A stretch of DNA of 64,000 nt from an uncultured Spirochaetaceae bacterium (GCA_902802305.1 CADCLG010000001.1:248001-312000); one strand, 5' to 3'; shown: positions 41,246 to 51,031, numbered from the stretch's first letter. Notes: generated by a model not told the origin, from the sequence alone. Program-made: numbers and translations.

Positions 41246-43732
41246 ATGAAGTTCGGACATTTTGATGATGCCAAACGCGAATATGTTATTGAAACACCAC
41301 GTACACCTTATCCGTGGATTAACTACCTTGGAAGCGAGAAGTTTTTCTCACTGATTTCTAACACAACTGGCGGATACTCTTTCTATACCGACGCACGTTT
41401 GCGCCGTCTTACACGTTACCGCTACAATGATATGCCGCTTGATAACAACGGTCACTATTTCTTCATTAAAGATGGAGATGCAATCTGGAATCCGGGCTGG
41501 CAGCCTACACAGACTCCGCTTGATTCTTATGAATGCCGACATGGTTTTGGTTATTCTAAGTTTACATCTGCAAAGAACGGACTTAAAGCAGAAGCTCTTT
41601 ATTTTGTGCCAAATGGAGAAAATGCCGAAGTAGAAATGCTTACTTTGAAAAATGAAAGTTCAGCTGAAAAGCAGGTAAGTCTTGTTTCTTTTGTTGAATG
41701 GTGTCTTTACAATGCATCTGACGACTGCCAGAACTTCCAGAGAAACTTTTCTACAGGTGAAGTAGAAATTGAAGGAAGCGGAATCTACCATAAAACTGAA
41801 TACCGCGAAAGACGAAATCACTTTGCTTTCTACTGGTGTAATCAGAAAATAGACGGTTTTGATACTGACCGCGAAACTTTCCTTGGACTTTATAATCCAA
41901 TTTCTGCACCTCAGACAGTTGTTGCTGGCAAGAGCGGAAACTCTGTTGCAGACGGTTGGTCTCCAATTGCTTCTCATCGTGTAAATCTAACTCTTAAAGC
42001 AGGTGAAGAAAAGACCTTTATTTTCGTGCTCGGCTACATTGAAATGGAAGATGATAAAAAGTTCCTTTCTGAGGCTGATAAGAAAAAGGCTTTGGATGCA
42101 GGTTTGCTCCGCACAAATACAGCAAGTGGCGTAATCAATAAGGAAAAGGCTTATGCTTTGCAGAAGAAGTTTGATTCTAAAGAAAAAGTTCTTGCTGCCT
42201 GGGATGCTTTGCGCCTCTTCTGGGATGAAACTTTATCACACTTCTCTATTAAAACTGGTGACGAAAAGCTTGACCGAATGGCTGTATGGAACCAGTACCA
42301 GTGTGTTGTTACCTATAACTTTGCACGTTCTGCCTCTTACTTTGAAAGCGGAATTGGTCGTGGACTTGGTTTCCGCGATACTTCTCAGGATATGCTTGGC
42401 GCTGCTCATCAGTTGCCGGCTTCACGTATTCGTGAGCGACTTTATGATGTTGCTGCAACTCAGTTTGAAGACGGTTCTGCTTATCATCAGTTCCAGCCAC
42501 TTACAAAACGTGGAAATGCAGATATTGGTTCTAACTTCAACGATGACCCACTCTGGCTTGTTCTTGGTGTTGGCAACTATATCCGCGAATCTGGCGATGT
42601 TGACTTCCTTAAGGTTGATGTTCCTTTTGATAACTCTGAAACAAATAAAGCTACAATGTTTGAGCACTTACGCCGTTCTTACAACTACATTCCAAACCAT
42701 ATGGGACCACACGGACTTCCACTTATTGGTCGCGCCGACTGGAATGACTGTCTCAACCTCAACTGTTTCTCTACAAATCCAAACGATTCCTTCCAGACTT
42801 CTACAAACAAGGATGGAAAGAACGCTGAATCAGTAATGATTGCTCAGATGTTTGTATTTGTAACTCCAGACTATGTTCAGATGTGCCGCCTTATGGGTGA
42901 TGAAGCTGAAGCAAAACGCGCTGAAGAGCTTTGCAAAAAGATGGAAGAAGCTATCTGTACTGCAGGCTGGGACGGTGAATGGTATGTTCGTGCTTATGAT
43001 GATTTTGGTCACAAAATTGGCAGCCACGAATGTGAAGATGGAAAAATCTTTATTGAAAGCCAGGGCTTTGGAACTATGGCAAAGATTGGAGCCGATAAGG
43101 GGTATCCACAGAAATCACTTGACAGCGTAAAGAAATATCTTGATTCTAAATACGGTATTGTAATTCTCTGGCCTGCTTACCAGAACTATCACGTAGAGCT
43201 TGGTGAAGTTTCTTCTTATCCACCTGGATACAAAGAGAACGGCGGTATTTTCTGCCACAACAACCCGTGGGTAATCATTGGTGAAGTTGTAAACGGCCGC
43301 CCTGAAGATGCCTTTGAACACTACACAAAGATTGCTCCGGCTTGGGTTGAAGAAAAATGGTCTGATATTCACCGCACAGAACCTTATGTATACAGCCAGA
43401 TGGTTGCAGGAAAAGAAGCACGCCGCGAAGGTGAAGCTAAAAACTCATGGCTTACAGGTACTGCTGCATGGAACTTTGTTGCACTTTCACAGTACATCTG
43501 CGGTTTGCGCCCACAGCATGCAGGTTTGGAAATTGAACCACGCTTGCCAAGCCACGTAAAGAATGCAGAAATTACACGTAAGTTCCGTGGCGTAACTTAC
43601 CACATCACTGTTGAAAACAAAAAGAACACAGGAACTGTTTCGCTTGAAGTTAAGGGCGGAAAAGCAAACGGTTTGATTGTTGCAGCAGATAAGGGTGTAA
43701 AGGAAGTTTACGTAAAGGCAACGGTTGCGTAA
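41246..43732 (+). CDS. Cellobiose phosphorylase (GH94)
   Basis: An 828-residue enzyme that converts cellobiose and phosphate to glucose 1-phosphate and glucose in the cytoplasm. It follows the classical cellobiose-phosphorylase layout closely: FGHFDDAKREYVI and YPWINYLGSEKFFSL at the start, YHKTEYRERRNH, GFDTDRETFLGLYN, IGRGLGFRDTSQD, DGSAYHQFQPLTKRGN, the catalytic RADWNDCLNLNCFS (Asp498-Asp501), YPPGYKENGGIFCHNNPWVI and KNSWLTGTAAWNFVA. These motifs also occur in characterised cellobiose phosphorylases of Cellulomonas type, so the substrate call is stronger than for the paralogue at 26116. AGAGG precedes the ATG. No dedicated transporter adjoins it. Confidence 0.95.
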   Translation: MKFGHFDDAKREYVIETPRTPYPWINYLGSEKFFSLISNTTGGYSFYTDARLRRLTRYRYNDMPLDNNGHYFFIKDGDAIWNPGWQPTQTPLDSYECRHGFGYSKFTSAKNGLKAEALYFVPNGENAEVEMLTLKNESSAEKQVSLVSFVEWCLYNASDDCQNFQRNFSTGEVEIEGSGIYHKTEYRERRNHFAFYWCNQKIDGFDTDRETFLGLYNPISAPQTVVAGKSGNSVADGWSPIASHRVNLTLKAGEEKTFIFVLGYIEMEDDKKFLSEADKKKALDAGLLRTNTASGVINKEKAYALQKKFDSKEKVLAAWDALRLFWDETLSHFSIKTGDEKLDRMAVWNQYQCVVTYNFARSASYFESGIGRGLGFRDTSQDMLGAAHQLPASRIRERLYDVAATQFEDGSAYHQFQPLTKRGNADIGSNFNDDPLWLVLGVGNYIRESGDVDFLKVDVPFDNSETNKATMFEHLRRSYNYIPNHMGPHGLPLIGRADWNDCLNLNCFSTNPNDSFQTSTNKDGKNAESVMIAQMFVFVTPDYVQMCRLMGDEAEAKRAEELCKKMEEAICTAGWDGEWYVRAYDDFGHKIGSHECEDGKIFIESQGFGTMAKIGADKGYPQKSLDSVKKYLDSKYGIVILWPAYQNYHVELGEVSSYPPGYKENGGIFCHNNPWVIIGEVVNGRPEDAFEHYTKIAPAWVEEKWSDIHRTEPYVYSQMVAGKEARREGEAKNSWLTGTAAWNFVALSQYICGLRPQHAGLEIEPRLPSHVKNAEITRKFRGVTYHITVENKKNTGTVSLEVKGGKANGLIVAADKGVKEVYVKATVA

Positions 43733-43786
43733 TAAAAAAAACAGAATCCTGTAAGAAGGATTCCGCTGAAAGTAAAAGGTTTTTAC

Positions 43787-43824
43787 AAAAAACTGCCTTA
43801 AATGATTTTAAGGCAGTTTTTTTT
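43787..43824. terminator. Bidirectional terminator after cellobiose phosphorylase
   Basis: AAAAAACTGCCTTAAA (43787-43802) pairs with TTTAAGGCAGTTTTTT, starting at 43807, around a 4-nt TGAT loop, with A and T tracts on both sides. It serves both the phosphorylase gene and the convergent LRR lipoprotein gene. Confidence 0.95.
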
Positions 43825-43829
43825 ACAAT

Positions 43830-46800
43830 TTAGTCTTCTGTGTAGTTCCAGATGATTGTGGCACTGTTGCATCCATTAAACCAAGATGAATACCATGTTG
43901 ATGGAGCTTCGGTATAGCCAATTACTTTGATGGAAGCAAGACCTGTACAACCATTAAAAACATTTCCCTCTATCTTTTTTACAGAGTGAGGTATTGTAAT
44001 TGTGGTAAGGCCTTTACATTGACTGAAGGCATATTCTTCAATAGTGGTAATATTTGAATTTAGTGTAAAAGATGTAAGTGATGTACAACCAGAGAATGAA
44101 TAGTTATCAATTAGAGTAACTTTTTCTGGTACTGTAAATGATTGTAATGATGAACAATCCTGGAATGCAAATGAACCAATTTCATAAACTGTATCTGGAA
44201 GTGTTATGGATGTAAGTGATGAACAATATCGGAAAGAATTGGAACCTATTTTTGTTACATTATTACCCATTGTAACAGAAGAAAGGTTACTGCATCCATC
44301 AAATAATCCATTGATTTCAAGAACTCCAGAAGGAAGAATAACAGAAGAAAGTGAAGAACAATTCATAAAGACTTGAGTTCCCATACTAACTATATTTTCA
44401 CCAAGAGAAATATTTACGAGAGATGAACAAGAGTCAAATACATGATCGCCGATGGAAACAACACTGTTTGGTACTACAAGGTTAACAAGTTTTTTACATT
44501 TTTCAAAAGCTCTATCTTCAATATATTTTACGTTATCAGGAATGATAAAACTTGTAAAAGCAGTAGAATAAAATGCCTCTTCTCCAATAATTGTGACAGC
44601 CTGAGGAATTGTAATTGAAGACAAAGATGTACAATTATAGAACATTTCCAAACCAATTGCAGATGGAATATTTGGCAATGTTACCGAAGTAAGGAATGAA
44701 CAATTCTTGAATACACATATACCCATTGAGAGTACAGAATCAGGAATATCAATTTCTGTAAGAGAAGTACAGCCTTGGAAAACACTATTTCCGATTATCT
44801 TCACAGAATCAGGGATTTGTATTGAAGAAAGGTTTGTACAATTCATGAAAGCACCTGCTTCAATTGACAAAACACCATAAGGAATTATTAAAGTAGAAAG
44901 ACTTGTACAGCTATAGAAAAGATGTTCAGACAAAACTTCTAGTGTTTGAGGAAGGGTAATAGAGTTAAGGTTTATACATTCCCAGAAAGCATCTTCTCCA
45001 ATCATGGTAATTGTATTTGGTAATGCAATTGCTTCGAGTGTAGAACAAGAATAGAATGCTTTTTCTGGTAGACTTGTTAGCCCAGTAACTCGTGTTAAAT
45101 CAAGGCGAACCTTTTTCTGATTGTTATCTTTCAATGCTTGTTTTATTACGGAGATTTTTCCTGATGTTAATTCACCTGTTAATGTAATTACAAATGGGCC
45201 TGCTCCATTCTGAGCATCCAGATATGAAGCAAAATTATCTACTGTAATTACCTGTGATGTTTCACCGTTAAGTCCACTGGTACCACTAGTTGCAAGAAGC
45301 TGCCATTCATCTTCTATAAAGATATAAGAATTACCGTTAGTGCTGTTATAGTATGCTTGGTATTCTGCTGGATTTGCTGGAGCGGTATTTAAAGAGCCGA
45401 GCCATTCAATTGTTGTATTTGGATTTCTTGGTTCCGGGAGTTTATTCCAGCTCGTTCCATCATAAACGAATATCGCACAGAAATTAGTATTGTAGTAAGC
45501 CCAGTTAGCTTCTGGTGCTTCTGGTGCAGCTGACAAAGAACCTTTCCAAATTATGTTCAAGTTGCCTTGTGCAAGAAGTTGCCAGATTGTTCCATTCCAG
45601 AGGTAAGAACAACCGTCGTTTGTATTGTAATAAGCCCAATACAATTCAGGATTTACAGGAGCCGAATCGAATGCACCTTTCCAGATTAGTGAACGACCAT
45701 CTTTTCCATCCTTGCCATTTGTTCCGTCAATACCATTGGTACCGTTTATACCGTTTAAGCCATCTGCACCAGCTTTTGCAAGCAAGGTCCACTGTGTTCC
45801 ATCATAAATATAAGAACAACCATCTGTTGTGTTGTAGTATGCCCAGTTTCTTTCTGGTTCATCAGGAGCTTCGTCAAGTTCGCCTTTCCAGATAATTCCG
45901 ATACCGTCAGCACCGTTTGTTCCATCAATACCATTGGTACCGTTTAAGCCATCTGCACCAGCTTTTGCAAGTAAGGTCCACTGTGTTCCATCATAAATAT
46001 AAGAACATCCGTCTGTTGAATTATAATAAGCCCAGTTTGTCTGAGGTTCATCAGGAGCTTCGTCGAGCTCGCCTTTCCAGATAATTCCGATACCATCATT
46101 TCCATTCTGACCGTCAATACCATTTGTACCGTTGGTTCCATTTATACCATCAACACCAGCTCTAGAAAGCATATTCCATTTATTACCATCATAAATATAA
46201 GAACAGCCATCTGTCGTATTGAAATAAGCCCAATTTCTCTGAGGTTCATCAGGAGATTCGTCAAGTTCGCCTTTCCAGATTATGCTTAAACCGTCAATAC
46301 CGTCTCGTCCATCATTTCCATTAGTACCGTTGGTTCCATCAACTCCGTCACGACCATCTTTTCCGTCAATACCGTCACGACCATCCTTTCCATTTTCTCC
46401 GTCTTTACCGTCAGCACCTTTTGCACCGGCTTTAGAAAGAAGATTCCATTCATCACCATTCCAAATATAAGAACATCCATCAGTAGTATTATAGTAAGCA
46501 TTGTATAGTTCTGGATTTTCAGGAGCAGATGCTTTTTCGCCAAGCCAGGTAATTGAGGTGCCGTCTTTTCCATTTGTTCCGTCAATTCCGTCTCGACCAT
46601 CTTTACCGTCAATACCATCAATTCCGTCTTTTCCTTTTTCACCTGATCTTGCGAGCAAGGTCCATTGTGTTCCATCATAAATATAAGAACAGCCATCTGT
46701 CGTATTAAAATATGCCCATCCCGTTTTAGGAGATGCAAGTTCTGAAACCTCTGAAGATTCAAAACTTCCCTTCCATACAAGACTGTTATTTCCAGTTTCC

Positions 46801-47528
46801 ATATCAGAAGAAAGAATATTCTTGGAACCGGCATTTACTGTTTCTGAAGCATTTACAGTTATTTTTGTCCAGGCTACTGTATAGTTTCCTTTCATAATTA
46901 CAAGTTGATATTCTTTGCCGGCAGGCAAATCAGAAATTTTAAAGCTTCCTGCATCATCAGTAATTGCAAGATAGCCTGTTCCTGCTACAAAAACAAAAAA
47001 GCCAAGATTTCCAGAAGAAGCCGCATCCAAAGTTACAATGCCGGAAATATTTCCAGTAGCAGTAAGTTTTAGTGTCTCGGCTGTAACAGTATCATCTGCC
47101 TTAACCTGAATGTTTGTAGAAACGGCTTTTTCTGTCGAGTTTTGCATTGAAGCATAAATGGTATAAATACCAGGAACTACATCTGTAAAAGTATATTGTC
47201 CATCCCTGTCTGTTTTTATTTGAACTATATTCGCACTTGCAAGTACAGCTCGATCTGATGAAGTAACTGCTGAACGTGCACTTGTAGCTGCAAGTTCGTT
47301 CTGATACAAATCTGCACTTATAACGCCAGATGTAGGAACAAGAGAAACCGTAATGCCGGAATAATCGTTTGAGTTTTCACAAATTACAGAGCCTTTTACG
47401 CTTCCGTATTTGTTATTCTGCAAATACTCGTTAATTTTTGCAGCAGTTAATCCATCGCATCCTGCAAAAAGCAGAAGTGTTGCTGCAACCAAAAATGCTG
47501 TTTTTAAAGCATTAAATCGTTTTTTCAT
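43830..47528 (-). CDS. Chimeric lipoprotein: collagen-like modules plus BspA LRRs
   Basis: A 1232-residue lipoprotein. The signal peptide ends LLFAGC (Cys24). Residues about 40-240 contain two carboxypeptidase-regulatory-like beta domains (YTFTDVVPGIYTIYA, KISDLPAGKEYQLVI). About 250-765 hold eight related modules of the form WKG-x-APxxPxxNWAYYNTTDGCSYIYDGTQWxLLA. Five of the module joints are collagen-like Gly-X-Y runs with many GKDG, GIDG and GTNG triplets. From about 795 to the end come some eighteen BspA/LRR_5 repeats (x-IGxxAFxxCxxLxxITIPxSV). A GGAGG site precedes the ATG. Such a rod-plus-LRR design suggests an elongated adhesin held on the outer surface. The partner is unknown. Confidence 0.92.
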   Translation of the reverse strand: MKKRFNALKTAFLVAATLLLFAGCDGLTAAKINEYLQNNKYGSVKGSVICENSNDYSGITVSLVPTSGVISADLYQNELAATSARSAVTSSDRAVLASANIVQIKTDRDGQYTFTDVVPGIYTIYASMQNSTEKAVSTNIQVKADDTVTAETLKLTATGNISGIVTLDAASSGNLGFFVFVAGTGYLAITDDAGSFKISDLPAGKEYQLVIMKGNYTVAWTKITVNASETVNAGSKNILSSDMETGNNSLVWKGSFESSEVSELASPKTGWAYFNTTDGCSYIYDGTQWTLLARSGEKGKDGIDGIDGKDGRDGIDGTNGKDGTSITWLGEKASAPENPELYNAYYNTTDGCSYIWNGDEWNLLSKAGAKGADGKDGENGKDGRDGIDGKDGRDGVDGTNGTNGNDGRDGIDGLSIIWKGELDESPDEPQRNWAYFNTTDGCSYIYDGNKWNMLSRAGVDGINGTNGTNGIDGQNGNDGIGIIWKGELDEAPDEPQTNWAYYNSTDGCSYIYDGTQWTLLAKAGADGLNGTNGIDGTNGADGIGIIWKGELDEAPDEPERNWAYYNTTDGCSYIYDGTQWTLLAKAGADGLNGINGTNGIDGTNGKDGKDGRSLIWKGAFDSAPVNPELYWAYYNTNDGCSYLWNGTIWQLLAQGNLNIIWKGSLSAAPEAPEANWAYYNTNFCAIFVYDGTSWNKLPEPRNPNTTIEWLGSLNTAPANPAEYQAYYNSTNGNSYIFIEDEWQLLATSGTSGLNGETSQVITVDNFASYLDAQNGAGPFVITLTGELTSGKISVIKQALKDNNQKKVRLDLTRVTGLTSLPEKAFYSCSTLEAIALPNTITMIGEDAFWECINLNSITLPQTLEVLSEHLFYSCTSLSTLIIPYGVLSIEAGAFMNCTNLSSIQIPDSVKIIGNSVFQGCTSLTEIDIPDSVLSMGICVFKNCSFLTSVTLPNIPSAIGLEMFYNCTSLSSITIPQAVTIIGEEAFYSTAFTSFIIPDNVKYIEDRAFEKCKKLVNLVVPNSVVSIGDHVFDSCSSLVNISLGENIVSMGTQVFMNCSSLSSVILPSGVLEINGLFDGCSNLSSVTMGNNVTKIGSNSFRYCSSLTSITLPDTVYEIGSFAFQDCSSLQSFTVPEKVTLIDNYSFSGCTSLTSFTLNSNITTIEEYAFSQCKGLTTITIPHSVKKIEGNVFNGCTGLASIKVIGYTEAPSTWYSSWFNGCNSATIIWNYTED
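45270..46780 (-). repeat. Eight internal modules with collagen-like linkers
   Basis: The DNA encoding the YYNTTDGCSY modules is repetitive, with units of about 200-240 bp. The best-matched units are near 45780-45900 and 45955-46090, where long stretches are nearly identical. The linkers are runs of 9-bp Gly-X-Y steps. Repeats of this type can gain or lose units by recombination, so the length may vary between strains. Confidence 0.8.
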
Positions 47529-47569
47529 TTAAACCTCCGTTTAATATACTTTTTTTAAGTATCTTTATG

Positions 47570-47575
47570 ATTATA
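47570..47575 (-). promoter_or_regulatory. Extended -10 box of the chimeric lipoprotein gene
   Basis: On the minus strand TGCTATAAT is read at 47578-47570, about 45 nt before the ATG of the lipoprotein gene. The leader contains an ATACTT/AAGTAT hairpin (47546-47562 region) just before GGAGG. Confidence 0.5.
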
Positions 47576-47618
47576 GCAGAGGCAAAATATTTAACAATAC
47601 CAAGCTAATTTTTTGCGT

Positions 47619-47647
47619 TTGCATTTTTCGGATAATAGTTCTATATT
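47619..47647 (+). promoter_or_regulatory. Promoter of small unknown gene (leaderless type)
   Basis: TTGCAT (47619-47624) and TATATT (47642-47647) are 17 nt apart; the ATG at 47655 is 7 nt further on, with no ribosome-binding site. Confidence 0.55.
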
Positions 47648-47654
47648 TACTTTT

Positions 47655-48059
47655 ATGACTGCAATTGCAAAGTTTTTAAGTGATATAGAAAAAATAAAAA
47701 AATATGACAGGCAGAATCATGGAAATCAGCCTGATTATAAGAGGTTTTCACGCGATATTCGCAATCTTTTTGAACGTTCCTCTTCTTGTCCTGGAGATTT
47801 ACCGGGGTCTGTATTTGAATACTGGGAAAATGAATATATTTTTAAATCTCAGAATATTAAGGAAGAGCCCCTTCAGGAAAATTGTGACCGTCTGGCAGCA
47901 ATGCTTTCTTTTCTTAATGGTGATGATGAAGATTTAAGCCTGCTTTCAGATTCGGACTGGCAGGAAATTGGAAAGCTTGTAAATTACGAATCTGAAGATT
48001 TGCCGATTGATGTTCTTCAGGAACTTATGAAAGTTCTTGTTGAAAAAAATGCATACTAG
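47655..48059 (+). CDS. Small acidic protein of unknown function
   Basis: A 134-residue protein that I do not recognise. The frame extends to a TTG at 47613, but the ATG at 47655 (MTAIAKFLSDIEKIKKYD) fits the promoter at 47619-47647 better. The chain is rich in Asp, Glu, Leu and Ser, and is probably all-helical and cytoplasmic. There is no signal peptide or membrane segment. The C-terminal part (LSLLSDSDWQEIGKLVNYE, LPIDVLQELMKVLVEKN) looks like helical pairs. It sits divergently from the chimeric lipoprotein and 19 nt before the PflX-type gene, with which it may be cotranscribed. No function is proposed. Confidence 0.7.
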   Translation: MTAIAKFLSDIEKIKKYDRQNHGNQPDYKRFSRDIRNLFERSSSCPGDLPGSVFEYWENEYIFKSQNIKEEPLQENCDRLAAMLSFLNGDDEDLSLLSDSDWQEIGKLVNYESEDLPIDVLQELMKVLVEKNAY

Positions 48060-48078
48060 GAAAGCTTGTTGAAAACGT

Positions 48079-49125
48079 ATGCAGAATATGAATGAAATAA
48101 TCCAGAAATATTATAGAAATTGTACTCAGTGTCCTCGGAAATGCAAGGCAGACCGTACTGCTTTGTCTGGAGCTGGCATGGGCTTTTGCAGGGAGCCTGC
48201 AGAACTCAGAATTGCTTTTGCAGGACTTCACTTTGGTGAGGAGCCGCTGGTTACAGTTTTTGGTGGAAGCGGTACAATCTTTTTTACTGGATGTACTTTG
48301 CGCTGTGCCTTTTGTCAGAATTATCAGATTAGTCAGAATGGATATGGAAGGGAAGTTTCTCTGGAAGAGTTCGCGCAAATCTGCCTTAAATTACAGGAAG
48401 CTGGAGCTGAAAATATAAATCTTGTTACTCCAAGTCATAACATTCCGCTGATTGCTGAGGGAATTCGTCTTGCTAAGTCGTACGGTGTTACTGTGCCCTT
48501 CTGCTGGAACTCCTCTGCTTATGAATCTGTGGAAATGCTGGAGCTTCTTCGCGGGCTTGTTACAATCTGGCTGCCGGACTTAAAAACACTCAGTTCAGTG
48601 CTTTCAAAAAAACTTTTTGCTGCTCAAGATTACCCGGATGTTGCTGCAAGGGCCATCCGCTGGATGATAGAAAATAATCCTATGCAAATTGACGAAATCC
48701 CTGAACCGCCTGATGCTAAGCCTGTTGAATGGGCAGAGCCGGGAGAAACACGCGATAAAATGCTGCAGGGAGTTATAATCCGTCATCTTTTTTTGCCGGG
48801 ACGTTTTGAGGAAACAGCAGATGTTCTTGCCTGGCTAAAAGAAAATGCCGACGGAAAAGCCTGTATTTCGCTTATGAATCAGTATACGCCGGTTAATTTT
48901 TCTGAAGATAAAAAAGAGCTGGAAGCGCGAAAGCAATCACTTTCTACAATAGAAAATCGCCTTGTTACGGTTCAGGAAGATCAGGATTTGCAGGATTTGA
49001 TTGAAGCCTACGATTTTGATTATCTTTTTTATCAGGAATTGACGGACGATACAAGCTGGTTACCGGATTTTACACGTAAGCAGCCTTTTTCTAATAAACT
49101 GGCAAAACCGATTTGGCATGCATAA
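48079..49125 (+). CDS. PflX-type radical SAM protein
   Basis: A 348-residue radical SAM enzyme of the PflX (COG1313) group. An N-terminal cysteine set (NCTQCPRKC and GFCREP) is typical of this group and may bind a second metal centre. The radical SAM motif is Cys72-x3-Cys76-x2-Cys79 in GCTLRCAFCQN. LVTPSHNIPLI and WLPDLKTL are further group motifs. The exact reaction is unknown; relatives resemble PFL activases but lack the HNPDTW extension. No strong ribosome-binding site precedes the ATG. TatD follows 41 nt downstream on the same strand. Confidence 0.88.
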   Translation: MQNMNEIIQKYYRNCTQCPRKCKADRTALSGAGMGFCREPAELRIAFAGLHFGEEPLVTVFGGSGTIFFTGCTLRCAFCQNYQISQNGYGREVSLEEFAQICLKLQEAGAENINLVTPSHNIPLIAEGIRLAKSYGVTVPFCWNSSAYESVEMLELLRGLVTIWLPDLKTLSSVLSKKLFAAQDYPDVAARAIRWMIENNPMQIDEIPEPPDAKPVEWAEPGETRDKMLQGVIIRHLFLPGRFEETADVLAWLKENADGKACISLMNQYTPVNFSEDKKELEARKQSLSTIENRLVTVQEDQDLQDLIEAYDFDYLFYQELTDDTSWLPDFTRKQPFSNKLAKPIWHA

Positions 49126-49166
49126 TTCATAATGCAGAAGTAATGATTTATGAGGATAATTGACTT

Positions 49167-50060
49167 ATGTTTACTGATACACATTTTCATTTTAAGATGA
49201 TGGTTACAGAGAGGGAAATTGATGGGGTTGAAGTTCTCTCTAAGATGGCAGACCGTGATTGTTTTTTGGGACTTGATATTGGAACCAAACCTGAAGATTT
49301 ACTGGAGAGACAGGCTTTTATGGATAAAACAATTGCCCAGATTGCAGACGGTCAGATTTCAGACCGAGTAAGGGATTTTATATATTTTTCTGCAGGAATC
49401 TGGCCGGAAATAGAATACATTCATAATAGGGAAGAAAGCGTAAATCAGCTGGTTGCTCAGATTCAGAGGGCTGCAGCAGAACCAGACAGAGACACCTTGC
49501 ATAGAAAAATAATTGCGATAGGGGAGTGCGGCCTTGATCACCACTGGAATCCTTCCGGGGCAGATGGGCGCAGCGAAGAAGATTTTGACAGCAAAACTTA
49601 TCAGGGCGAACGGGAGCTTTTTGAAATGCAGCTGGAACTGGGCAAAAAGCTGAATCTTCCTGTTATAATTCATAGCCGCGATGCTTTTGAAGACACTTTG
49701 GAATGTGTAAAAAATGTCGGCTATAACTGCGGAATCATGCACTGCTACAGCTATGGTATTGAAGAAGCGCGTAAGTTTTTGGATTTAGGCTGGTATATCA
49801 GTTTTTCGGGCAGTGTGACCTATACAAAAAAATCAAAACTCGAAGAAATGAAGGCGCTTTTACAGTTTATTCCAGAAGACAGAATCCTTTGTGAGACGGA
49901 TGCACCTTATCTTGCACCGGTTCCATGTCGCGGACAGCCGAATACACCTTATCTTGTTCAGCATGTTTATGAATATGTCGCTGCTGCAAGAAAAACAAGT
50001 CCGGATGCACTGTCTGCGCTTGTTGATGAAAATGCAAAAAAACTTTTTAAGCTTGGATAA
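49167..50060 (+). CDS. TatD-family metal-dependent hydrolase
   Basis: A 297-residue TIM-barrel hydrolase of the TatD family, whose members act as metal-dependent 3'-5' exonucleases or deoxyribonucleases. Metal-ligand motifs are THFHF at the N-terminus, GECGLDHHW (Glu), VIIHSRDAFEDTL (His), IMHCYSYG (His) and CETDAPYLAPVPCRGQPNTP (Asp). An insert of roughly 20 residues around DGRSEEDFDSKTYQ follows the GECGLD motif. The gene ends 5 nt from the convergent membrane-protein gene. The ATG has only a weak purine-rich site upstream. Confidence 0.92.
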   Translation: MFTDTHFHFKMMVTEREIDGVEVLSKMADRDCFLGLDIGTKPEDLLERQAFMDKTIAQIADGQISDRVRDFIYFSAGIWPEIEYIHNREESVNQLVAQIQRAAAEPDRDTLHRKIIAIGECGLDHHWNPSGADGRSEEDFDSKTYQGERELFEMQLELGKKLNLPVIIHSRDAFEDTLECVKNVGYNCGIMHCYSYGIEEARKFLDLGWYISFSGSVTYTKKSKLEEMKALLQFIPEDRILCETDAPYLAPVPCRGQPNTPYLVQHVYEYVAAARKTSPDALSALVDENAKKLFKLG

Positions 50061-50065
50061 ATAGA

Positions 50066-50971
50066 TTATTCGCTTAATAAGGGCGGCTGCTGACGCACCG
50101 GGCTTTGAGATTTATCTTCAACTTTATTTTCAATTGTCGGGTGTATATTCAAATAATCAGAAAGGAGTCTTATATCTCTGTCTTTAAGATGATTAAAATG
50201 TTCGACAAAGCGCAAATCATTATCTCCGTTGAAATACTGCTTCACGAATATTCTTTCAATTTCGGGTTTTGAATCATCAAGAATGGATAAAAATGTTTCT
50301 TCCTGCTTTTTTTGATGCAGTTTTTCAAGTTCTTCAGATTCTTTTGCAGATAAATGCTCAAGCTCAGGCGTGACCGAAGAAATATCCTTTTTATAATCAT
50401 CACCCTTTACATAATTCTGGTTTTTAAAAAGCTGGTCAAAATCAATTGAGTGAGTAAAATTAAGCTTAATTTTTTTGCTGCCGTCTTTGTCAATCGCAAT
50501 ATATGAGTCAGAAAGATTCACGCCGAATAAAACGTCATTTACAGTCATCACCCTGCGCGAAATTATTTTTTTCTGATGGTTGGGCAAAATCATCTTTTCA
50601 ATCTTTTTGCGCATAGACAAATCCAAATCATCATAATTAGTTTCAATTTTCATTGTTTCCAGTTTTTTAAAATAAATCACAATGTTTTTTACAGATAAAG
50701 CCTGGTTCGCAATAATTGTTGTGTAAAGACCTTCCGGCTGTTTTTTAGATGAATCCTTTGTGCTGATATCCTTGAATACTGAAACAACAGCCTTTATTCC
50801 AAAATGTCCGATTAAGAGGTAATAAAGAGCAAAGAAAAATAAATAAACAATCTGCTCCAGCTGCCCGGAAAAATACAAAAGTCCAAAAGGTAAAATCAGT
50901 AAAAAACTTGTCACAACAACCGTGAGAATGAAGGTAAAAATTGATTTGATGATTCGCTTTAGCTTTCCCAT
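50066..50971 (-). CDS. Unknown membrane protein with long cytoplasmic tail
   Basis: A 301-residue protein that I do not recognise. Two hydrophobic segments at residues about 12-32 (FTFILTVVVTSFLLILPFGLLYF) and 38-60 (IVYLFFFALYYLLIGHFG) are probable membrane helices. The rest is a soluble domain with mixed strand and helix patterns, a Lys/Glu-rich coiled-coil-like stretch near 205-225, and a Pro/Gln-rich end. The first residues are basic, which favours an N-in topology. It is convergent with tatD and divergent from the toxin-antitoxin pair. Its function cannot be inferred from context. Confidence 0.75.
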   Translation of the reverse strand: MGKLKRIIKSIFTFILTVVVTSFLLILPFGLLYFSGQLEQIVYLFFFALYYLLIGHFGIKAVVSVFKDISTKDSSKKQPEGLYTTIIANQALSVKNIVIYFKKLETMKIETNYDDLDLSMRKKIEKMILPNHQKKIISRRVMTVNDVLFGVNLSDSYIAIDKDGSKKIKLNFTHSIDFDQLFKNQNYVKGDDYKKDISSVTPELEHLSAKESEELEKLHQKKQEETFLSILDDSKPEIERIFVKQYFNGDNDLRFVEHFNHLKDRDIRLLSDYLNIHPTIENKVEDKSQSPVRQQPPLLSE

Positions 50972-51031
50972 GTTTTCCTCTTGAGATTATTATAATAGGA
51001 AGATGGGGTTTTTGCCAGCAGGCTTTTTTTA

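Noticed and set aside
46282..46470. Proline/serine-rich open frame on the plus strand
   Set aside because: It is the antisense of the collagen-like Gly-X-Y codons.
45270..46780. Possible CRISPR-like array from evenly spaced repeats
   Set aside because: The repeats are long, in frame, and encode the modules and Gly-X-Y linkers of the lipoprotein.
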